Below are positions 28,301 to 40,599 of a stretch of DNA of 64,000 nt, in pieces. The position numbers and the translations under genes are program-made. The DNA lies in assembly GCA_013396525.1 (NCBI GenBank), contig VWYX01000082.1:885573-949572 (forward strand), in the 5' to 3' direction. The notes under the pieces are model-generated. The model ran no database searches. It worked only from the letters and a program-made list of their open reading frames with translations, and was not told the DNA's origin. Positions within the stretch are counted from its first letter, which is position 1. Each line of letters starts with the position of its first letter. The DNA comes from Chaetorhynchus papuensis (taxonomy: Eukaryota; Chordata; Aves; Passeriformes; Rhipiduridae).

Positions 28301-29504
28301 AGACTTGATCAAATCTGTTAGGTATCCTGAACTGGAGAATAAGGAACAAATGAAAGCAGAGGATTAGAACCAAAACAAAGTGGCAATCACAGATATCAGT
28401 GCTGTAATATATGTGTATTAATTACAGCAATAATGATATATATAGTAAGCTTCTGTTGTGCTCATTTGTAGCCTTCTGAAATACTTTTAATGGATTTTGA
28501 AACTTTCCATGCAAAGGAGCTGTTTACGCAACCTACAGACCCGAGGGAGTTAGGGGAAGAACAAAGGCTTGGGATATGAGCAGACCTGGTCTTTAAGGAC
28601 CATCAGCATCAGAGTAGAGCTTTATGAGCTACTCCACACCACGTATCAGGCAGAGGTGACCAGCTCTGCAGTACTGCAGGTGGCAGGGATCACCTGCCCA
28701 CTTCCACTCCCTGGGCAATCAGTCAGAGCAGCTCAAACTACTTCCACCACCAGTTTAAGATGGCCCATCCCATTTTGCCTGAAGGGGAGGATGGATTACT
28801 CTCTAGTTACCTTTCACAGACTGAGAAGTTCCTGTAGTGCCTGCCAGCCAAGACATGTTTTTTATTGCAAAGAGCACCCAAAATCTGCAAAGCCACAGCT
28901 TTGTGTTTTGAGCAAAGGAGGCACTTTTTTTCAGCTGCTCCACCAAGGGTGGAGACACTAATTAGTTTCTGCTCCTTCATCTCCCTTCAGAGGAGATGGT
29001 CCCTGTCCCCCAAAAAACACCTGGCCGTACTGCTGAGGGTGGAAGGATCTCACGTTTTACAGAAACATTGTAGGAAACTACACAGGAGTTACAAACAGCA
29101 TCAGGAATAGCAATTCTCTCCCCGATTCCAGTCATCTCACCTCTTGTCATGCCAGCAGAGCACACAGCTGGCCTGATACACTGCTGCTGAAGCAGCTGTG
29201 GTCCCTGTGAATCTCATTTCCTCCTTAGACCTCACTAAGGTAACCAGGGATTTGGCACAGCCACTAGACACAGAGACAGCATCAATCTCATGGCAAGTGA
29301 GCAGTATCCTGAGCAGGGTCTGGAAAAGGCAAAGATGGCATGGACCTTCAGAGCAAAGTTCTACTGTGCTGCTGGCAACACCACCCTGAATTGTACTGAC
29401 TGTGGGATCATTACACTCTATACCAAAAAAATCTGCACAGAAGTATCAATTGCTCTTCAGGGGTTTTGGTGGAAAAAACAGTCCCTCTATATTTTAGTCT
29501 TTTG
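25335..29504. other. Gene-free interval
   Basis: No gene was recognised. The longest frame (175 residues, plus strand, 26798-27325) and the 130-residue frame at 28569-28961 show no domain, no clear start context and no splice partners. Poly(A)-rich patches lie near 26007-26022 and 27606-27626. Confidence 0.5.
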
Positions 29505-29558
29505 GTTTTAGCTGAAATCAAACTCTCCTATATAGGAGAGTTTGATTTCAGCTAAAAC
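29505..29558. repeat. Perfect 54-bp palindrome
   Basis: Two 27-base arms (29505-29531 and 29532-29558) are exact reverse complements with no spacer. The left arm begins GTTTTAGCTG and the junction is CTAT/ATAG. Symmetry stops at 29504/29559. The absence of a loop and of any mismatch argues for a recent origin or a fold-back sequencing or assembly artefact. Confidence 0.97.
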
Positions 29559-30044
29559 AAATAGTTTTGCTTTCTAACGTGTTGGTTTTTTCTTTTTCGA
29601 AAATCAAGACACATAGAACTCCCCACAGAAATCAGCTAGTATTTTGAAGCAAGCTGTGGACCTAGAGACAGTACTGGAGGCTGGAAGTAGAAGCTGTAGT
29701 AGACCTCAGGAACAAAGTTCCCCAGAATTTGGACTAATATAAATATAGGAAAAGACTCTTAGTAAGGGAAAGCCCATAGATCCTCTTCCCCCTCTTCTGC
29801 CTCCTGCTGGCTTTTGCACACAAGAATAGAAGACCCTGAGAGCAAAAATTGTCCCACTGCTAGAACTGAAAGAAGACTGCTGTTCTGGGCCAATAATGTT
29901 ATTATTATAATAGGGCTAATTCTGACACCACTGGCATTCAATGAATCCATGCTTATTTTAGTGGTGAGTGTAAGTCAGGTCACGAATTGACGCACAAGGT
30001 GAAGTTAAATGGTGATTTGGGCTTGAGTCATAAATCTTTCTGCC

Positions 30045-30066
30045 TTTTTTTTTTTTTTTTTTTTTT
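30045..30066. repeat. Poly(T) run of 22
   Basis: Uninterrupted T on the plus strand. No retrotransposed gene is visible beside it. Confidence 0.95.
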
Positions 30067-30280
30067 GCATAGCTTCACTATCATGATAAATGCCTGAACT
30101 TTGTGGAGGGAAGAATTTAATTCTCAATAAGATGATGAGAATGAATTACCAGCTCAGTTATCTCTGCAGTCAGTTCCTATCTGGATACCATTTCAGTAAA
30201 ACATAAGGATGTGTTGTGTCATGACTGTCCTGCTGGAATAAATTTTTAGAGTGGAAGAAAAAAAACTTGGTTTTAAGTTT

Positions 30281-30310
30281 GTGTGTGTGTGTGCATGTGT
30301 GTGTGTGTGT
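30281..30310. repeat. (GT)n microsatellite
   Basis: Alternating GT for 30 bases with one GCAT interruption near 30293. Confidence 0.9.
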
Positions 30311-30334
30311 AATGTGAATTTCCCCTTAAAACAT

Positions 30335-30735
30335 TCCTATCCTGCCGCTTCATATTCATTAATTAGTCTGAGGTTTCCCTCGTGTTTAGTTTACAAAGCC
30401 ACTTAAACCCACGTACCCATTTAACATATTTATGACCCCAGTTTTCTTTCTTTTCTCTGAGACTGTACCGTAATTGTTCTCTGGACTCAGGGACTGCAGA
30501 GTGCCTTCACTGATGAAAGGAGACAACATAAAGAAGGAAATGAATGTGTGAGGGATGAATACCTTCCACAAAACAACTGGGTGCAATTTGGCCCATGGCC
30601 CCGGGGGTCACTTTAATAGAGTGGAGCCTCAGTCTCTATTGAGTGTATGGGAGACTATTAACTCTTAACAACTCAGTCTCAGGTTATTTATTTATTGCTT
30701 AAATGATTTGTTATTGCTACTTGAATTTAATATAC
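30335..30735. promoter_or_regulatory. Candidate conserved non-coding stretch
   Basis: Contains CATTAATTAG (about 30356-30365), a homeodomain-type core, and further unique blocks to 30735 with no repeats. The call rests on appearance only. Confidence 0.2.
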
Positions 30736-30739
30736 CCTC

Positions 30740-32608
30740 TGGGAACTGAGATGGCAGCATCATGTTACAGAAAAACTACAAGTTATTTTAAAACTGTGAT
30801 TGAATTTTTATGAGCACCATAAAATCTTTCTGAACAAATAACTTACCATTAGTCAGAAACTTCAGCAGGAAATCTGTAAAATTAAGGATTTATTAGAACA
30901 GTACTGTATTTGTGTGTTTCTCTGGAAAAGACAGGGTTAAATGTTTGATGCTTCAAGTATTAATTTTATTATTTGAATATAATAATACTTAAGTAGCACC
31001 TGACATTTTCAAAAGGTCATACAGATACAATATTAACAAAAAAAAATTCCTTTAAGCCTGGGAATATCTCATGTTCAGGGATTGAGATGGGTGCACCCCT
31101 GTTTTGGTGTGACAGTTTCTTCAAAAATCTTCAGGGCATCTGCAAAGAACAATGACAAATCTCCACATCCACTCTGCTGAGTGGACCAGTGTTCAAGGTA
31201 CCTTTGCACAGCCACTGTTTTTCTCTATCCTTGCCTATGTGCTGCTCTCCGCTCTGAAAGTGTGTATTGGTGCACTTCTTTAAAGCATTCACTTTCCCTT
31301 TTGCTTTTCTAGTCCTCAAAGTCATTAGGAGAACTTCCAAGTCAAACAGCATATTTCAGAGGGGAGTGGGGATGGTGGGGAAGAGGAAAAAGAAGGGAAG
31401 GAGGACTGAAGGCATCATAAAAAGCAGGTGCAAAAGGAAATGCTCAGAAAATTAAAGGGAAAATAATAGTCCTGCAAAAATAAAGTTAAAAAGTAGGTTT
31501 GAAATCAGAAAGAAAAAGGATCATCTTAAGTCTTGCTACAAGACTGGTGTCTGCACCCAGTTGTTTTTAATAGTACACCCAAAGGTGTTCTCTAGAAACA
31601 CAGAGAACTGCAGAACTAGAAAGATCTCCAATGTAAATGTCTTGTTGCTTGAAATCCTGCGATGTTCTGACATAAAGAACTATTCTGTGTTGGATGTTCT
31701 CTTCTGGAAATGGAATAATCAAATCCGAATACAATACAGATGTTCAGATTTTGTGAGTGATGCATATAAACCCAAAAAATTATTTATGTCTTTTTTTCCT
31801 TTTCCGTCCTTAATATAAATCAGATAATCATAATTTCTGGTTGGTTTAACAAACTGTTTATGTATCAGTTACCTGAAGAAAGTCTAGACAGGTATATGTA
31901 ACACACTTAATCATTCTCTTTCACCCTTTGGATTCTACAGCTTTAGAGAAGCTATAACTTGCTTTCATGCTGTTGTTTCCAACATGCCCAGTTCTTCTTG
32001 ATCTCAATGGACAATTAAGGAGCAGTAAAGGATAAGATACAAAAGACTTTCTTGCAAGACTATTGGCTATCTTAAGTCTTCTTTTTTAATGTTCAGTGAC
32101 TGAAGTGTAGTAGTTAAAACTGCTTTGTACGCTCAACGAAATTCAGACATTAATGGAGTTATCTTTCAAACTTCCTCCCAATACTGAGAATTATCAATAT
32201 TCTAATTGTAGCCTTTGGTAACCTATGCATTAACCAATAATAGCTCCAACATGGTGGTGTCCACTTACTTTCTGTTATTCTGAACTTGTTGGGCAATCTG
32301 ATCTTTCAGCAGTCTGAAAGGTTCTTCGCCTCTACTGACTCTTGCTGATGCTCTGACATGCCATGATGTCTCTTGGCAGGAGATTCATTGCATCTGATAT
32401 CACCAAGTCACTGCAGAGACCCTGACATTCCTTAAGGGCACTTTGTATCACTTACCTTAGGTATGTTCCTGGAAGCGGAACGAGCCACCTTCCAGATGTG
32501 TCTGTACATTTCTACTGACTATAAGGGCTCATGTATCACTTAGATTAAATGTGCCTGAGACATCTATATTTGATGAGATAATTTCACCTCAGGTGTCTGA
32601 AGAGATGT
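30740..32608. other. Gene-free interval
   Basis: AT-rich unique sequence. A purine-rich patch lies at about 31366-31420. The 85-residue frame at 31561-31818 is not recognisable. Confidence 0.5.
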
Positions 32609-32680
32609 GCACAGAACACAAGAACATTCAGTTAATGACACCTGTCCTAAGGCCATCCAGCCTCACGTAAGATAACCAAG
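32609..32680 (-). mobile_element. Possible ancient CR1-like 3' end
   Basis: The sequence reads AGAACACAAGAACATTCAG, then CCTAAGGCCATCCAGCCTCA, the order seen in reversed 3' ends of old amniote CR1 elements (a repeated AGAACA block, then a CCATCNAGCC block). It is short and diverged, so the call is tentative. Confidence 0.3.
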
Positions 32681-35433
32681 GATGGAGCAAGGTTCTCCTG
32701 TCTTCCTATGAGATGGCTTGTGGGCAGTTTTTCCTCCTCCTACACGTCCTTTTTGACACTTCTCAGCTTCTGATGCAAATGCAAAAGCATCCTCTAAGTA
32801 ATGGGCTTGTTCTCTGCAAACACAGGCCTATAGACTACATGGTCCCATGCTCTGAAAACAATAAACTTCATGTGAAAACACGGTCTGGGGTCATTTAGCT
32901 AATTTTTATCAGAAGGCAGGATGCTCGCTGCAGGGCAGAAAACTGCAATAAGACAAAGCAAGCCAGGGAGAAAATGAAATTTCTTACAAAGGAAGAAGTC
33001 TTTATTATAATGAATGGATATTTAACCAGCACAAGTCTAAACAATCTGAAGATTTGGACCTAATGCAGTTTTACTTCCAAGTATATGAATATTTTTCTTC
33101 TTGGAGCTGTACTCTGGCTTAACTAACCCTCCAAAGAAGTCTGGGCCCAAATATGAAAGGGTCCAATGCAGTACAAAACTTCACAGGAAATTTAGTTGCC
33201 CCAGGCTTAACATACCGACTCGAACATAATGCAAAATTTCTATCCAGAAGTGAAAGGTGAAAGGTTCACAGACAGGAAAATCAACCTGTAATCACAAAAC
33301 CAAATTTTGCCTCCTGTGAGAGTCTTCTTAGGCACATGAGCCTTCACTAAAATTGCAGTCTGACTAAAGAACCGAAGTTTACTAGGCATTTTCTAGGTCC
33401 AAAAATACTTCAAATTAAATGCTTGTAATTAATGCTGAAAGAACACCAGGGAGTTTGTAAGACTTCTTTGGATAATCTCAGTAGCAGAAGGATGCTTAGC
33501 CTCTTAAAAATCTCCCCTACACCTTCAATCTTCTCTCTTCCACCATCATAACCTGAGAGCACGCTCCAGACCAATCAAGAGGCCTCTTAAAACCCATGTT
33601 CTCCCACATGTCAGAAACCAACTGGGAAGGATGGTGCTTTTGCCATTAATTTTTCAGGCAGCCTCCACAGATTTTTTTGGTAACCCAGGAGAATATCTAG
33701 ACTGCTGCACCTACTCTAAATATTGTTGCATGCTGTGTCTGACTGAGGCTTGTTAAATGCCAAATGTCTCCTTTTGTAACATCTAGAACATTTATTTTCA
33801 CAAAAACCTAAGCATATTTAATTACTGTCTATAGAAAACATACCAACAACTATTCATTAGTAAATTNATAAACTTTAAAAACGTTTAGTATAATAGTTTA
33901 AAAATATATATATTGGCTTAAATGTAGAGAGCTTTCAGGTGAGTAGAAACACCACTTAACTATTTAAAAATTGTTACTGTTCCATTTTCAGACTGTATAG
34001 GAACACACTGCATAAGTTATCACACTATATTCTAACCCTAAATACCTATTCCTCTGTGACATAAATGGCTCATTGTTCCAGGGGATTTAAAAAAAAAAAA
34101 GTTATGATATACCAAATAGCTGCTCCCTGGTCAGAGTGCTTCCTTGGCATATATATCCATAACAATTGCAGATTTTTAAAATATGACCTTTCTTTTGTAG
34201 CAGAATTATTAGCTGTGGTGTGAGAGTAATTTTGAAAATTTCCTAACACTTTGAAGTTAGGATTCCATTGGACTTCTTACCTGCATGAAACTTTCTAGGC
34301 TGAGCCATTTCCTTTAGAGCCAGTGCCCTGGCAGTGCCAGCAGTGTGTGGCCTGTGATGATGACAACCAAAGTACCAGAATGGATTTCTCTACCCAGGTG
34401 ATCAACTCTGAGTACTTTACTTTTCTGTCCAGGATTTATACTGGCTTTCAATCCTGTAAAGAATTAGGCAGTCTGCATGCATTGCTAATGTAATGGCTTT
34501 AATTTCCTGCATCTTCAGGGGGAAAAACCCTACTTCAACACAAAAGAATTCAGCTATCTTTACTATAATTGTACCAAGGGAGAATTAATTTAAATGTTAA
34601 GCCTTTATTTTAGCTACAGTCTCACCCTACATATATTCTAATTTTAAAGCATTGAAATGGAAAAGTACCTGCATGTAACTTTCCTACACACACGAGATGA
34701 AACAACTGTTCTGCTACTTAACTTCCCACTCTACTTAGGATGCAAGGTGCTGATACCTTCCACCCTCCTCTCTGCACTGTGTTTGGTTGATTCTGAAGAT
34801 GCCCAAAAACTGAAATAACGCCTCATCTCAGCAAGCATTGTATATGACTTCACCAGTTTGATAAAGCAACTTTCAGCCTCTCCCCTTCTTATTTCACACC
34901 CCTTCCTGTAGCACTTTATGTCCCATAAATTGCAGATACTGCACAAATCTTTTCAGATGTAGCACTGCGGTATTACTTGCACAAAGATAAGCTGTTGTAT
35001 GTCATTCAACCAGGAGGTTTAAAGAATTAAACATTTCATTTCATGACTGTGTTTATGATGCATAACCCAAGGAGAACTCATGAACTATCTAAATTCCTAT
35101 TGGGTCAATGTATGCTGGTTATGACTTTGCTCTGCACTAACACAGGTTTTGCACCTGTGCTGTCCTCCTGGAGAAAAATGGAATGCCATAAGGTGAAATG
35201 ATGGGTGCAGTGTCCTTCTGCATTCTGCAGCAGAGCACACCATGTCAGTAACTGGCCCTGTCATTTGAAGAGCCAGGGAAGTTGCTCCCTTGCCACTGTT
35301 TGCCAGCACTGCAGCATCACTGAAAACTGACAGGTCCGACCAGGGCGGAGAAATAAATAAAGGCATCACAAGACATAGAGTAGACTCTCATGCCATGTTC
35401 CAAAAATTGCTGTAATTCAATTGCATAAACACA
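32681..35433. other. Gene-free interval
   Basis: AT-rich unique sequence. One ambiguous base lies at 33867. Nothing coding was recognised. Confidence 0.5.
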
Positions 35434-35475
35434 TTATTGAAAAAAACAACAACGAAAACACAACAACAGAACCAA
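35434..35475. repeat. A/C-rich low-complexity stretch
   Basis: Repeated AAC and ACAA units. No mobile-element signature accompanies it. Confidence 0.6.
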
Positions 35476-35479
35476 AATC

Positions 35480-37946
35480 ACAACAAGGCTTTATCGAGAT
35501 TTAATGGCTGTGAATAGCTGGTTATCTGCTTTGTTTGGCCAGTTCTTCACTCTTGTTTCAGTGAATGAAAAAGACCTGTACATCTGTGTCTTGACAGAAA
35601 TACAGGTCATGTACAGTAAGAGTCCCAAATTATGTTATGTCTACAATCAGATGAAAAGCCTCATGTCACTGCTGGACTGACTGGAGGACTAGACCTCATT
35701 GAAGAGATTGACAAGGGATAGTCAGAGAGTCTGTCTTCCACTGACCAAAAATTGGAAGTCCACCAGTTTATTTAAATGCATCCCCATACTAAGCCTGAAG
35801 AAGCCTGAGGTTTTTAAAAATTACAAATACCAACAGCAACATCGGGATCAAAAAAATCAAAAAATTCAATTTGATCTCCACAGGCCTCAAGTGAAGAATG
35901 TTGTGATGCTATTAAGCTCTGTGTGCATGAGATGAACAAACCAAATCAAAGGAAAAGGTCTGAAGGGATGCAAAAAATTTGAACATTCTGCAGAAAAGTA
36001 GGTATCTTTATTTTCTGTTGGTGGGAAAAAATAGATTTTTCTCAGCACTGTTCAGCTTACTTCCTTGAGACAGACTTACTCAAATGTTTTATATAAGTAA
36101 AGACACATACTTTTTTTTTTTCTGGAATTGATGTATCTGCCATTATAATGTCTCATAGTGGGACACAGTCCAGTGAGTAAGAGTGTAGACTGCTTGTAAA
36201 GAAACATGTAGATTCAGAAATGTCACTGTCAGGTGCTCTGAATGTAACAAGCTGATGAAAACAGTCCTAAAAACCAGATCATCTACAAAATGGAAATGTG
36301 GTGCCAGTTTCTATTCCATATCCAGTACAGCTGACTCACAGAAACTGTACCAGCAGCAGCTGACATTTTTAAATCTTGAAAAAGGACACCTGAATTAGTA
36401 GAAATGCATATCAGAGCCACTGGGGAGCATGGCAATGTATATACATAGGGAGAGAGAGAACGCAAACAGACAAATCTGCCCTATATAAACTAGAGTTCTG
36501 GAGGGTACTCTAGCCCTGAAAAATACGGGCACACACATCTGGGTATGTCTAGGTAATATTCTTTGAAAGAACAGCTGGATATGTAAAGGAGTTTGCATGC
36601 CCTACCCCTGGCTGATACAGACTCCAGAGAAACAGAAAAAACATCTAAGCCCTAAAAACTATACAGTGGTTTGCTTTGAGTAGCCACTTCTAGTATTTAT
36701 CATATTTAATTATTTAAAAGATTGTCAAAAGTTGGACTTCTAGAAAAAGTAGAATGAATGGTACTTAATAGTATTAGGGCATTCTAAGACAGGGGGTTGC
36801 TTAATTAATTCAGATGTTCAGATTCCATATATAAGTTTCACTCTAATGTCAGATCTTCTTTCCATCTATTTTATTTCTATCACTGTCCGCAGATTCAAAA
36901 AGTTTTTGCTTAGGTTTAAGTTACTCCATAATTAGTTCACCAGAAGAACAAAAGGCATGTTGCTTCTGCTAGACATGGAAAACTTTACGGAAGTGAAAAT
37001 CACAACTACATTGATTTTATCCTCGTATTGTTGGGTCCCTTATCATCTCTGCATTAAAAATATGCCAATTAAGAAATACTGCTGGCCAAGGAAAGTAAGT
37101 GTTTGAAGGGAAGTCTGGACAAACAGCTGGAGTAAATCAGATATTATACTAATGTCAGACAATGGAAGGATGCTGATTTACATCCTCTGTGAATCCTACA
37201 CCCAGGCATTCTTCTTGTAAATCACAGCAGTTTTTCTGGGAACACAGTAAGGAAGTGTTTTATCTACACTTTCTTGCAACACACAGGCCTTTTTTATGAT
37301 TTCAGAATTGTTTAGGTTTTATTAGTATGAGTTTACAGCTCTTTGCTCCCTGGACTGTGTGAAGAATGGAAGCAGGAGACTCGCTGCTATTTTACTTTTA
37401 GCTGGTGAATCAGAGAGGGTGTCTCACATTTCATTAGTGTTTGAGTCCTTAACTCCTCATACTTCTCAGGTTCTTTTCCCCTTTGCACAATGTATGCAGG
37501 GACAAGAATGTGTAAGTGCCACCGCCACCCCATTCAGACTTTCACTGAATTGGTGTAATTGGATTTTGCACCTCAATTTGCAAGATACAGTTCCCCTGAA
37601 AACCAAACCATTTTGGTAAGCATAAAAATAAAACGAAATAAAAATAATAATAAAGACAGGGCAGGCATTCATAAGGTACCAGGTCTCCACAGTCTTCAGC
37701 TGAGAGACCCCAGATTTCAATGTACCCTGAAAAGGGTGATTAATTTAAAGTGAGTGGAGTCTGTTTCTTTAAGACAAGCTCATAAATCGTGAAAGATCAC
37801 CACTTCTTTTCAAAAGGCTCTCCACGGTCTGAGTTTCCCTTCTGGGTCAGTAAAGGCATTGAAGTTTTAATGGCATGCCATGGCAGATTACACGATACAG
37901 CTGTCCCGGCACCGTGAAAATTAAGTTATGCCCCGTGTCAGCAAGG
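35480..37946. other. Gene-free interval
   Basis: AT-rich unique sequence. The frames at 35699-35935 and 37359-37619 (plus strand) and at 37466-37720 (minus strand) show no recognisable motif. Confidence 0.5.
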
Positions 37947-38035
37947 TTTTTTTCCCCCTTTTCTTTCCCTACCCTCCCCCCTTCACTCTCCCTCTTTCTT
38001 TCTCTTTCCCTGTCCCCTTCTTCATTCTCCTTTTT
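37947..38035. repeat. Polypyrimidine tract
   Basis: About 89 bases of nearly pure C/T on the plus strand, interrupted only at about 37971, 37985, 38012 and 38024, ending right where the orphan CpG island begins. Such tracts can form triplex DNA and often border promoters. Confidence 0.8.
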
Positions 38036-38039
38036 GCTG

Positions 38040-38500
38040 GGAAGTGCGCATCCAAGGAGGAGGTGGGAGCCCGGCAGGAGCTGCTGCCACGGCTGCTGTT
38101 GAGCCCCAGCTATTGAGACTGAGTAAATGGAGCTGATGGGTGAAGAAGAGCCATCAAAATGGAGGGTTTTGTTCCTCCTCCTCTCCCCAGGGCCGGGTGG
38201 CAAAGGCAGCCCTCCTTGCTCACTCAGGCGCAAGCACCTACTCTGCCTTCCCAGCGCCGCCGGACACCCGCCACGCTATTCCCTCTGCTCCGCACCCAGC
38301 GGATCCGCGCCGGGGCTCAGGCACCGGCAGAGCCCTGTGCTGCTGCACGCTGTCACAGGAGGATTATGCTCCTTGCCGGAGATGCCTCTTTCCCACAGGG
38401 CAGGGCCTCCTGGTGCACACTGCATGCACAAGCACGCCCGTCAACAGGCGCAGCGTCCTGCTTTAAAAGCAGCAGCAGTCCCCGCTGTCCCCCCAGCCCT
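38040..38500. promoter_or_regulatory. Orphan CpG island
   Basis: A GC-rich block with roughly 25 CpG dinucleotides, most within 38210-38470, stands alone in AT-rich desert more than 20 kb from GAS1. All plus-strand frames are open across it, the longest giving 200 residues at 38127-38729, which fits base composition rather than coding. A short near-palindrome (CTGCTT TAA AAGCAG) at 38459-38473 holds a TTTAAA core. Orphan islands usually mark unannotated promoters, often of long non-coding RNAs, or developmental enhancers. Confidence 0.6.
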
Positions 38501-39403
38501 GTATCTTCACTCTGCAAAGAACGAGAGAGTAAAGAGCTTATTAAAGCATGAGAAATTAATCACATTAGTGTTTAGTCTGGCAGAGCAGGGATCTGTGAGG
38601 GGAAGAAAGAGACGAGGAAGCAGAAATGAAAGAATCATTTCCAAACCTAACAACCAATATTCTGTGTCAGTCATTTCCAATCTCCTCTTGATTTTTACTT
38701 CCCTGAAAACTTCAGCCTCTGAAGACTAATTTAAACATATTGATATTTGGCTTGATTTCCTTACAGGATCTCCTGAGGATGCCCACAACCACAGAGTACA
38801 GATGGCCAGCAGTTGAAAATTATTGTTCTATATAGTATTTCTAATACCTTGAGGTACTGAGTTATGACAGGAGATAGTCCCTATGCCTCTTCAGACAAGT
38901 CAGAGTTGTTTAGTAAATCTTTCCTTGGAAAATGAGTAAGTTATTTAAGGCTTCAAGCAGAAATTCCCTGTTCTGTTATGAAGCCAGTATGTTGACTTGT
39001 TTTTAAACAAGTTGTTTTTTTAGTCTTTAAAAATGGGTATATAGATATACTTTACATATAAACAATATTGTCCATCTGAAGTGCTTGTATCACACCATAT
39101 GCAGTAACTTATCCACAAGTTTCTGGCTTAAGACTTGCACAATTTGCAGTTAGCCTTCTATTCTAACCCAGGACAATGATTTCAATGGGATTATTTGTGC
39201 CAGGGCTCTCTCATACAGGGATACTTTGAGTAAGCTCTTTACTTGTTCCACTGTTTCTGTGCTTATTGACAGCCGAGGATGAGATCTGACTCCCTGCATA
39301 TTCAGCCACCTCTAGTTTATGTATCCTTGATTAAATATTTAGGTATTCTACACTGGAATTAATTTCCTAATAAAACTTGGCATTTTTTCCATGCTTTCCC
39401 CAG
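38501..39403. other. Gene-free interval
   Basis: AT-rich sequence after the orphan CpG island. No gene or repeat was recognised. Confidence 0.5.
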
Positions 39404-39645
39404 TTGTTCCCAGGTACAACCTGCTGTTCACAGCCAGTGCATCACTCAATATGCTACAAGGACATTTGCCAACACAGTCTGAGCCAGACTTCACCAGACT
39501 GCCAACCAGCGCCCAAACCTGGAAAAAAAAGGAAATTTTTGCCAATATTGCTGAGTGGTTGCTCACAATGTTTTTCACAGATATCACACAAGTTCACAAG
39601 GAAAGTGGACTTTTAGCCAAAGGCCCCTGGACCAGGAAACTTTAA
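39404..39645 (+). other. Candidate terminal coding exon (unproven)
   Basis: A frame of up to 84 residues ends at 39645. It is preceded by a good splice acceptor: a branch-like CTAATAA at about 39368, a pyrimidine tract, and CAG ending at 39403. Its composition is balanced and protein-like, with a hydrophobic-amphipathic run (EIFANIAEWLLTMFF) and a basic tail. I do not recognise any family, and no partner exon was found upstream. It may be chance, an exon of a lineage-specific gene, or part of a long non-coding RNA. Confidence 0.2.
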
Positions 39646-40599
39646 GAAGCTTTAGCGGCCATGTGCTTCCTTAAGTACTTTCTGTTTGTAGTTGGCACAA
39701 ATGATTTGATAAATCAATCTGTAGGACACCATTAGCTGGGGTTGGGGGCAGAATAAGGGTCTTGCAGTTTATCTTCTAGGTGATGCATAACCATTAAATA
39801 AAAGCCACTTTCACAGCACTACAATAATTCTGCTTTGGCAGTAGCAGAGACAATGACGTCAGGGACCAACTCATCCCACAGATTTACCATCCCATTTGTT
39901 TACTTGCATACCTCAGTTTCTTTACACACATCAGTGTGTGGGGGAGAGCTGGTCACTATTCCTATTTGCGTTGCTGCTATTCACAACAAGTAAATCTTTC
40001 CCATGTTTTTTGTGATAGGTTCAGGCCTTTATTGAGTGAGGAGAGCTGTGAGGTGCCCAAGAGCTGTTTTGTTGGCAGGGGGTTAAGGAGAATTGTCTGT
40101 TACATCAATTATCTGCCCTGGAGCTCTTAGAAAGAAGGTGCCTACAGACTGGCCACTTCTCTTGCTTGTACATCCACACACATGGACACCAAAACAGCTC
40201 ACACTTTGATTGGAAGTTGCTCTCCCCCTCTCTCAGAAGTGCTGCAATCCATGTTAAATCAGCTCATTCCTCCTTCTCAGTAAAACTAGACAGGCCCCTG
40301 CTTTGAATACGCTGGACCACACAAGGGAGAGGGGAAAAATATCTCTCCCTCAACCCTTTCTCTCCTTCGTCATTTGGAAGCTTGTGTTCTAATAACAAAT
40401 GGTGATTTAAAAAAAAAAAAAAAGACAAGCCTTCCCTTCTTCCCTTTTTGGAGCGACAGCTCTGAGCCTTGGTTGGGGAGCCCATGAATTGGACTTGCAA
40501 AGGGCCCGGGAGGGGTCCCTATAAATCTTCCCCACACAGAGGTGGCTGTCTGTCTACTTCTGGGCTGCTGCTCATTGTGACTAAAGTTTAACTGCTTTA

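Noticed and set aside
29505..29558. Reading the palindrome as a microRNA precursor
   Set aside because: A perfect duplex with no loop is unlike animal microRNA hairpins, which have a loop and mismatches.
38127..38729. 200-residue plus-strand frame across the orphan CpG island
   Set aside because: Several frames are open here because the GC-rich block has few stops. Composition is Pro/Ser/Arg-rich with no motif.
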